Below are positions 38,271 through 64,000 of a stretch of DNA of 64,000 nt, one piece after another. Origin of the DNA: Xiphophorus maculatus (taxonomy: Eukaryota; Chordata; Actinopteri; Cyprinodontiformes; Poeciliidae); assembly GCF_002775205.1 (NCBI RefSeq), contig NC_036447.1:22116501-22180500 (forward strand), in the 5' to 3' direction. Each line of letters opens with the position of its first letter. Position 1 is the first letter of the stretch. The translations under genes and the position numbers were made by a program. The notes below the pieces were generated by a model. It was given only the letters and a program-made list of their open reading frames with translations. It ran no database searches and was not told the DNA's origin.

Positions 38271-40850
38271 GCACAATCTTGGCTCAAGTTTTTGAGTTTT
38301 TACATTTTTTGTTTTCTGTCTGAGGAAATTAATTTAATGCAGAAAAAGTGGAAAGTGTGACAACAGATGACAAGTAGCCTGTTGGGCTAATTCTGGCACA
38401 TTTACAGAAAATGTTAATTAATGTGCATTGTCCCTATCAAATACATTAAATTAAAAGGAGAAAAGTTGCTTCTCAAATGTTTTTCCACAAGTAAAAATCT
38501 TATAAGTGTGCTGTTTAATCAATTCAACCCCCACGAATCTATATTTTGAAGAACCTCATTTTTTCATAATTATAGCTGCAAATGTTAGCTGTCTCTACCA
38601 GCCTGGATTTAAATTTTATATGCACCTGTCTTTTGTTTTAGGATTTTATTTGTAAAGAACGTTGAAGCAAGTATGTTTGAGCTACAATATTAGGAGCAAT
38701 TGGTACTTTTTGTTGTTTCATTAAAAATAGAAAATCACATTAAGACACATTAAGCTTTGTGGCTATATTATGACAGATTAGGTAAAGATCTAATGGGGTG
38801 TAGATATTTTTACAAAAGGTTATATAACAATTTTTTCCTGGAAAGTTTTGACTAGACTTTTTTTTTTCAAGCACCTAGCCTTCTCTAACATTACACTTTG
38901 AGATTCAGCCCTCTAATTCAGGCTAAGCTCTCTTAACTAAGCTTCCTTCTGAGTGCACAAACACACTCCCCCTGCCACACACACACACACCTCATGAACA
39001 GGAGCGTATTCTGGCAGATGCAGACCGACACCTCCTCTGCGGTTTCACCCAGCTGACTACAGACCATGTGGCACTGCAGCTTGCTCCCGTCTTCTGCCAG
39101 AAATCACGCCACGTTTGACCTGGAAAGGTGCATTCAGAGCTGTAGATCTGCCACCTTTTTATTAAACCCAAATATTATTAACTTGAGTGTAGTTGAAAGG
39201 TCAGCAAATCGATCTAACATCTTGTCCCGAGTGTAAATAAGTGGAAAAGAAAACATGCCGATCCTGTTGCTCTCAGTCATTCACAGACTTGAATCTTCCC
39301 CTGCGAAGCTTCTTATCAGGTCAGCGCAAAACTCATGTGAGAAATTTATTTTGGTTGCAGCCGGAGAGTGACAGAGACTTTGTGCCACGTTGCGCTTAAG
39401 AGAGCTAAATTAAAAGCAGCAGCTTCTGAGAAGGCATCATTATATGTTCCTTTAAAAAAACATGACTCTAAATGAGCTCACGGGAATTCATGTTGAGGGA
39501 CGTTTTTTCATATGAGAATCATCTGGGTCAGTGTTTTGAATTAGAAGTTGTTCAAAATGGATAACATTTCCTGATTCTGCTTGTTTCTACAGAAACAAAA
39601 AGTATTTCACCTGAGAGTAGGGTTTATCTGTGAACTCTAATCGAGTGGACAAATAAGGCAGATTTTGTTGATTGTAATTTACATAAAAACACAGAGAACA
39701 AAGTATGAAAACGGAGACGTGAAATCAGCCGTCGCAATTTTTTAAATCTCACTTAATGAAGTAAACGGCTACTTAAATGAAAAATCTTGGGCCAGACTAA
39801 AAGCCTGGCAACATATATGCCACACTTTTATTCGTAGATGAATCATGTGTCAGCTTGTTGGCACTTCTCCAATTTTGTGTGTGAACCTTTGCTAAAAATA
39901 TCAGTGAAAAGGTTCAGGGGGTGTGAGTCCATTTGGCAGGGAAAGTAACAATGCACGCAATACCAAAACTAACCGTGAGCTACTTAGAAGGAGGCATAAA
40001 GAGTTAGATCTTCAAAAAGTTTCTGGAAGGCAGAAACAGTTCTGATAGAGCTGGGCTCCACCTTCAAGAACGACACATGACGACAGTCTGGATCGCCTCG
40101 AGCGCAGAGTAGAATTTACTCAATTTCTGCACAAATTTTCAGCCGACCGCCCTGTTTGTTGTCTCTGTGGCTTAGCGACATACAGAGAGCAAGAAGCTGT
40201 GTTTTTTTTGTTTTTTTTTCGTTAACCAACGTCGTGTGAGATCCGAGCCCTGCCCACAATGTCATGCTTTTTATTGTGGCTTCACGAGGAGGTGATGTAC
40301 CGCAGAGCAGCGTACTTTGAGACTCGTACACAATCATTAGATTTACAACACAAACACAAACCACTACTGAGCAAGTGGTGAGCACAAGTGCAAGCTCTGC
40401 TCCATGCGTAGAAACGGGTTTCATTAAGCAAATGAAATGAGGCAGGGTCTAAATAAAGGAGTAATCTCATGTGCCGGCACAGTAAATGACCCCTGGAGGA
40501 GGAGGGTGTTGTGTATCCTAGCAGCAAACACTCAGAAAGTTTGTCTTACGTCATTTGATTCGCTTTTCTAATTTTCTAACTTTGTGTCTACAGGCATTTT
40601 TAGCGAAGACATTTATTTTATATTTTGTGTTTCTTTGTCCTCCGTTTTAAGCGCAAGTGCACAGAAAACAAAAGCAGGACTTTATTAGAGGTGACCTATT
40701 ATGATTGCTTGAGCAGGTTATGGTTATGGTAGATCTTTGGTCTATACAAAACATGTTCATTACATTCTTAGATGACGAGATTTTAGTCTATTTTGAGCTC
40801 CTTTCAGAATGAGCTGTTTTAGGGACTCTGCCACTTTGAATACAATCACA

Positions 40851-41030
40851 GTGGCTTGCAGAAGTAATCATAACCCCTTTCAATTTTCAATATTTTGTCA
40901 CATTACAACCAAAAAACATAAATATATTTCATTGGAATTTTATGTGAAACACCAACACAAAGTGGTATTCAGCTGTGAAGAAGTAGAAAAAAATACACAT
41001 GGTTCAAAACATTTTTTATGAATAAATAAA
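40851..41030. mobile_element. Tc1-associated repeat fragment
   Basis: Reads cttgcagaagtaatcataac, then attttgtcacattacaacca and tttatgtgaaacaccaacac. This is the left part of an abundant fish Tc1-like repeat. No transposase is present in this fragment. Confidence 0.6.
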
Positions 41031-41067
41031 CATAAAAGGAGTAATCTCCTTTTATGTATATGGGGTA

Positions 41068-41071
41068 TATA

Positions 41072-41114
<43 letters not shown>
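41068..41114. repeat. (TA)n microsatellite
   Basis: Two runs of alternating T and A separated by a single C (…tatacatata…). Confidence 0.9.
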
Positions 41115-42584
41115 CATAGGGGAAGTGTCATGCAAGAATAATATATATTGATAATTTATATTGCTATTTTCACCTGGTGTTTTGTACTATAAAGTATCAA
41201 TTTTTCATTTAGCTTAACAAATTTTAATTTTTAATACAAATAAGTATTTTTAGTCTGTTGCTCCTTTAAGACTAAAATCCGTAACACTGGTATGATGTGA
41301 CCTAATTACAAACGATGCTAATGATGTTACGTATGTTAAACACATTCTAGCAGAATAGCTTAGGAACGATAAAGCATCTGGTGTGGGCATGTTGGTATGG
41401 AGGCCCCCCAAATTAAAATCTGCTTAGTACCCCAAAAAGTCTTGGGTCAGCCCTGCAGATTCTTCAAGAAAAAGTACAGCAACAAAGTTTTATTCTCCAC
41501 TCGGTTTTAACTCTATGTTTCCAGCTCTATTTTTCCTCACAGAAGTCTGACATAGATGTAGCAAAAACTCTGAGTGGCTTGTGGCTTGAAGAACTGAGCC
41601 AGTGACAATAAAAACAAAAAAAAAAATGGAGCGAGGAATGAGACAGACACCATGTTGCACCTCTGACTGACTGCCTGAGTCATGCCCAATCTGTGACGAA
41701 AGTTAATGAAGTGAAGGAAAAGTCACATGTATCGGCCAAAGTAACCACAGAGTTAGGTTATAGAGTTAGATTGTGATTGGTTAAAAAATGACGAAAAAAC
41801 CCCCCCCAATAATAATCAACACGTCTTTGGAGGCAGCTTGCAAAATTTCCATATCCTGACTGAAAACTTTTAACTTTATTCTTATTTCTCTTTCGTTTTA
41901 GCTGGCAGTCTCAGGCCCTGCCCACAAATAACCAGTACTGACATGATCAGACATTTTGTAAATCTGACTTTTATTCTTTCGCTACTGTTACCAAGTACTC
42001 TGAAGCTCGATGCAATGGTACAACCAGATCTCATGTTGCTCCCTTGTGTTTGACAAGGAAAGATCAGACAAAGTGGAAGTATCTGTCATAATAAAATTAA
42101 CAATACAATCAAGTTTCAACTTCAAAGTACATTAAAATTCTGCATAAATTAAAGAACCTGAAGAACAATAGTTGAGAGAGGTAATATAAGACTGTACATG
42201 ACAATACATTTGCAATACATTACAGTATTTATTTAAAACAGAAGCAAAATAGCACCATGAGATGAAATAAATCTAAAAGAAAACTAAAATAAAGAAAAAC
42301 ACACAGTTCTGACAGTAAATCCTGGATGTTGTTACGTGGACGGTGAACGTACTGGAAGTCCATTTTGTTTACTTTCGTAAATATGTGGACAATTGAGTGA
42401 TGCACGATACAGGTTCTCCTCATGTGCCTTCGTCTCACTACTTATAACTGTGGCTATGATTTAAACAAGGCGTTAACATTTGTTAAAAAAAAAGGCATGT
42501 TTTTGAATCTGTAAACTGCTTTATCACAAATCATGGTCCAGCTTTTGTCTTCTTTTGCATCCCTTTCTCTTTCTACATGTATTC

Positions 42585-42590
42585 TTTATT
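42585..42590 (-). promoter_or_regulatory. candidate poly(A) signal for loxl4
   Basis: TTTATT on plus (AATAAA on minus), about 220 bases past the loxl4 stop. Another AATAAA at 42228-42233 would give a longer 3' UTR. Confidence 0.3.
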
Positions 42591-42809
42591 CCTATTTAAC
42601 GTTCAAACAAAAACCAAATCTTCTCACAATGCTCTATCACAGGACCCTAAAAAACAACAAAAATAAAAAGCCATTTCTGTCCTTTCCTTCCGTTCACTTT
42701 CTTCCCGTCTCTCTCAGCTTTTCCGATTTACTGTTGTTTACTCTTCGCCGCCTGACTTCTGAGGCCTGGAAAAGAGCCGTACAGTTCTTAAATGTACATG
42801 TTCCGTAAT

Positions 42810-60407
<17,598 letters not shown>

Positions 60408-63400
60408 CTGAAGGACAGAGAAGAGAGTATTTTTTTTTTAACCAACAATGTAACAATGTAGCTTTACGTTAAACATACTGAGCAATCCCACAGTCCAATA
60501 TGTTCCCACGGTCCCTCTTTCTCAGGGATCATTTTCTCCAGTCCTTTTGTGCAATGTGGTCCATTAAATTTTGAATAAACAGGGTGAAATTACAAACAAG
60601 AAGGAGGCAAAGCATGATCAAAGAGCACCTCTCAGAAATACCTAATGTTAGAAACAGAAATTTAGATTTTCGATTTAGTTGAACCGTTAGACTTTTAAAA
60701 AAAAAATTCCTTTCATTCCTTTCATTTCATTTTGTTGGACCTACTAGTTCTAGGGTTTATTTGTCATCTTGCCTCACTGTTTGTCTATATGTCCACAGTG
60801 AATTTCTGATTTGAGAAAACCATGCAATGAAAACAGAAGTTATGAATAGAGCAAAACGGGTCGCCGACAGGGGCTAATAAAAATTGTCTGACTCCAACCG
60901 CTGCATGTCAATCTCTGCAGAGTTTTTGCAGATGCCTGCCAAAACCAACAGGAATCTTTAAACTGTGTCTAGTTTCCTTCAGCAAGGGTCTCATCCAACA
61001 GGGGCAGCAGTGTTTAAACAAAACGGGGCCACGTACGTTTGGACTTGCTCCCGTGCAGAGAAACATTGTAGCTGACCGCTCGGGTCAGCCTGCGTAGCCA
61101 CAGACAGGTGCCATGTGACTGACTCTTTATGAATGAACAAAGTCAGTCAGAGAGCTGAATTTAGAATTTACTGAACAACCAGATGATTCTGGTTCATGAT
61201 TCATGATGCAATTAAATATTTAGCAACCTAAATAGAAAGAGACATTTCTTCTCCAGGAAAATCCAAGCGTTTCAGTGTTTCCCTAGTTATTTTGCACACG
61301 TCTGAGGCTGGATGGGTTCATGAAGAAAACAGATTAAGAATTGTTTCACCCGGACTGTATTTGTTTTTTTGTTGTTTTCTTTTTATAGGAGGAATAGTTT
61401 CAGATAACCAAGAAAACAGTGTTAAAATAATCAGTCCAATTTATTAAAGCCAAATAAGTGATGACATTGTCCAGGACAACGGAGAAATATTTTACAGTTA
61501 CAGCGCTGGCGCACTACCATGCATCCTTAAGGGACATCACAGAGTGGCCCCAGAAAACAGCATTCTACTGCCTTTACTCATCTAAGCTTCGCCCTGAAGT
61601 GAAGTCATTTCCTTTACTTAGCATGTGTGTGAGTGTGTGTGCATAAAAGCAGCTAAAAGAGATAGAGACAAAAAACATAGAGTCATATATTCCATAGCAG
61701 AATCAGAAAAAGGAAAAACTTTTGGTTTTCTGAGGATCGTACCTGAACTTAAAATATGAGTAAAAATAACATTTATTTTCATATTGTAGGCACTTCAGAA
61801 TTATGTGACTAGCTCAAACATCAGAGCAGGCATTTGGAAATGGTCATGTTCTGGTTGCAAGTCGGATAATTAGCTAACTGTGCTCAAAGACGAACTAATT
61901 GCTGTTAGCAATACATGCTAATGAGAGGTTAGCATGTTATACAGCATTATCTGGGTGAAAGATTTTGTGAGATTCATCATATCAAAGGTGCAAATAAAAA
62001 GTTTATAGGTTCACTATTAGTCTAACATGTGGCAGCCATATTGGATTTTGAGCTGGGAGATGGTTAGAAACCTTTGATGCTGACAAATCTCAGTGTAACC
62101 ACTTTCCAGTCAGAAAATCAGTAAGATAATTGTTGTGGTCTCTGACTTGCTAATTTTTAGCATGCTAACAAAAACTAGCAACAATTTATTTCTCTTTGTT
62201 TTATGTATTCAAAGGCTACAGGAATACATTTACAGATGTATATGAAAGCTTGAAGAGATTTACTGTATGACGGTCACTATCTAAATATTCCTGAGATTTA
62301 ATTTTTTTTTTTATTAAACTTCAGAGATTTTGACTTCTGAGGGAAAACTTAATGTTAAATTAAGCCTTCCCTGGTCTTAAGAGATGGAGTCATTTAGACC
62401 GCACAAGTTTTGGGGTCCAGTGGGATCACACTGACACCATGTGCACTTTTACAAACTTTTTCGTGTGGTTTCAGGCGTTTTCTGCTCTCCTTAGCGTCAC
62501 GCTAGGACCACATCTAGGAAACTAGAAACTACTTAAGAAAGTTATATTTCTATATTATTTGTCTTTTTAAGAAAAACACAACAAACAGACTAATTTCACG
62601 TGCTGCTAAACGGCTGTTTCAAAAATGTATTTCAGTATAGTTGTACTTGGAAACAGAGATATACAGATATGGTCCAGACTATTGGCGCCTGCAGGATATT
62701 ATCGGACGGTACACACAGTACTAACACTGCACCTGACCCACAAACCTAAACCACACAAATACAGGCCGCATGTGCATAATGCGCATGGCCCACAAAAACA
62801 TCGGCTCTAACAGGCTTTTTTTGAAAATCTTTTTTTCTTTTTTACAAATTATACTAAATAATAAAAACAGCCTATCCGTGTAATCCACGGGAGGATGGAG
62901 ATTCCCAGGTTCAGGTGCTGTGTCTTTGACTTACAGAGGAGTAAAAGGTGAAGCAACAAGTTTGCTAGATTTCTATACTTCTGGCAAAGTTTCGATTAAA
63001 TTGTTTAACCCTGCAGCATTCTTAGAGCGACACTCAGGAAGAGCGAGGCAAACGTCACGGTCGGCCAAGCAGGTGACCCGTCAGCTCTTCAGTTTGCGAA
63101 ACCACACACATACACACACAAAAAAGCTGTTAAATTAGCAACTCCGCCAGAACAGAGCACACGGTAAAAAGCTCAGGCGGGGTCCACTAAGGGAGGGTTA
63201 AAATTTCGCCTACTCATTTTTAGCTAGCTTCACTACATTGTCGCATTTAGCTTGCAGAAAGAGTGCCAATTTAACAACAGTAAACTGACACGCACAGTGT
63301 GGACAGCTGGACAGCTGCAGGCGCTAGATAAGATGCTTCCATCTATTTCTAGTTTAAGAGTAAAATTGGGTCAGAAAATGGGTTTTGAGATGCGGTATTT

Positions 63401-64000
63401 TAGGATATTAGTACTGCAGTTTAGCCTATTAATTTTATAGAGGCGGTTGAGGGGGGTTGTTTCCAATTTTTGCTTTTTCCTCAGTAAAAGCAAAAAGCGT
63501 TGTGGGTGGATCTCGGAAGGTGCCACATGAAATCCGCTGAGTCGAAGCTATACGTAAGTGGTGTGTTTCAGCATCTGTTTGCACGTGATTATGTGAGAGA
63601 GCCATATTTCTCTGCGTGTGTGCGTGTTTGCACCATTTAAAGCCTTACACAACATGGCGATAAATCAAAGTAAGAGAGACAGACTATGTGGGGGTGTTGG
63701 TTCATGGTTTGGAGGCAGGGGAAGAGGGGTGAGAGTGCTACCCATATAATTGCCTGCTCTGCTTGGCAGTGTCTGCCTTGTGGTCCAGCAGTAGCATGTT
63801 GGTTCACACACAGCAGACAGGGAAATATGCACGTACATATCTACTCCCCCTGGCTTCCCTCCTTGTAAACAAAGCTCTTTAAAGTCAAGGCTATAACCAA
63901 ACGCCATGAGAGCATGCTGGGAAACACAGAGCATATGATGTAAGACGGATGTCTCCAGCTTTTATTGGAAGGGTCCATCTTTTCTGTAAAGGGAGAAGTA
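60408..64000 (-). other. loxl4 intron extending beyond the window
   Basis: Upstream, in loxl4 sense, of the first visible SRCR2 exon. No further SRCR-like Cys/Trp-rich exon is seen on the minus strand. It includes a (CA)n-rich patch near 63106-63120 and long AT-rich stretches. The missing 5' exons must be right of 64000. Confidence 0.45.

Larger units (their letters stand above)
38271..42584. other. spacer between r3hcc1l and loxl4
   Basis: Non-coding between two convergent genes. It holds a Tc1-associated fragment (40851-41030) and a (TA)n microsatellite (41068-41114). Its right end probably belongs to the loxl4 3' UTR. No other feature could be supported. Confidence 0.45.

Overview
The window is nuclear DNA from a ray-finned fish, very probably a teleost. 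It has short-to-medium GT-AG introns, is AT-rich, and is scattered with fish-type interspersed repeats (Tc1-like fragments, LINE 3' tails ending in ATTCT or ATTTG microsatellites, MITEs, an I-clade retrotransposon end). No prokaryotic or organellar features are visible. All gene models were assembled by eye from splice sites, reading-frame continuity and remembered vertebrate protein families; no alignment was run.

Layout, left to right. (1) 1138-2179, plus strand: the last three coding exons of golga7b. (2) 6298-10033, minus strand: the full coding part of crtac1 in 13 exons, tail-to-tail with golga7b. (3) 10034-15886: AT-rich spacer with an 18/19-bp minisatellite inside a region with hAT-like ends, then a 0.84-kb orphan copy of the 3' end of an Ig-receptor gene. 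(4) 15887-32096: a tandem cluster of CD300/pIgR-like (CMRF35-like) cell-surface receptors. Three genes, called A, B and C here, look intact, each with three V-type Ig domains, a Thr/Ser-rich stalk, one membrane segment and a tyrosine-containing tail. A fourth copy (D) is a 5' stub that ends in an I-clade retrotransposon fragment. (5) 33073-37580, plus strand: r3hcc1l in six coding exons. (6) 42810-60407, minus strand: eleven exons of loxl4, from the second half of SRCR domain 2 through SRCR3, SRCR4 and the lysyl-oxidase catalytic domain to the stop. Its 5' exons lie beyond the right edge.

The order and orientation golga7b(+)-crtac1(-)-r3hcc1l(+)-loxl4(-) is the one I remember from human chromosome 10q24. 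The Ig-receptor cluster therefore looks like an insertion or local expansion between crtac1 and r3hcc1l.

The most interesting structure is the cluster itself. A 5,729-bp unit is repeated almost base for base. The identity boundaries fall in the Ig3 exon to stalk exon segment, so gene B appears to be a hybrid: a C-type ectodomain on an A-type membrane segment and tail, as expected from one unequal crossing-over. The two tail types differ in membrane segment and tyrosine motifs. Because the copies are so similar, an assembly artefact (a false haplotypic duplication) must be excluded.
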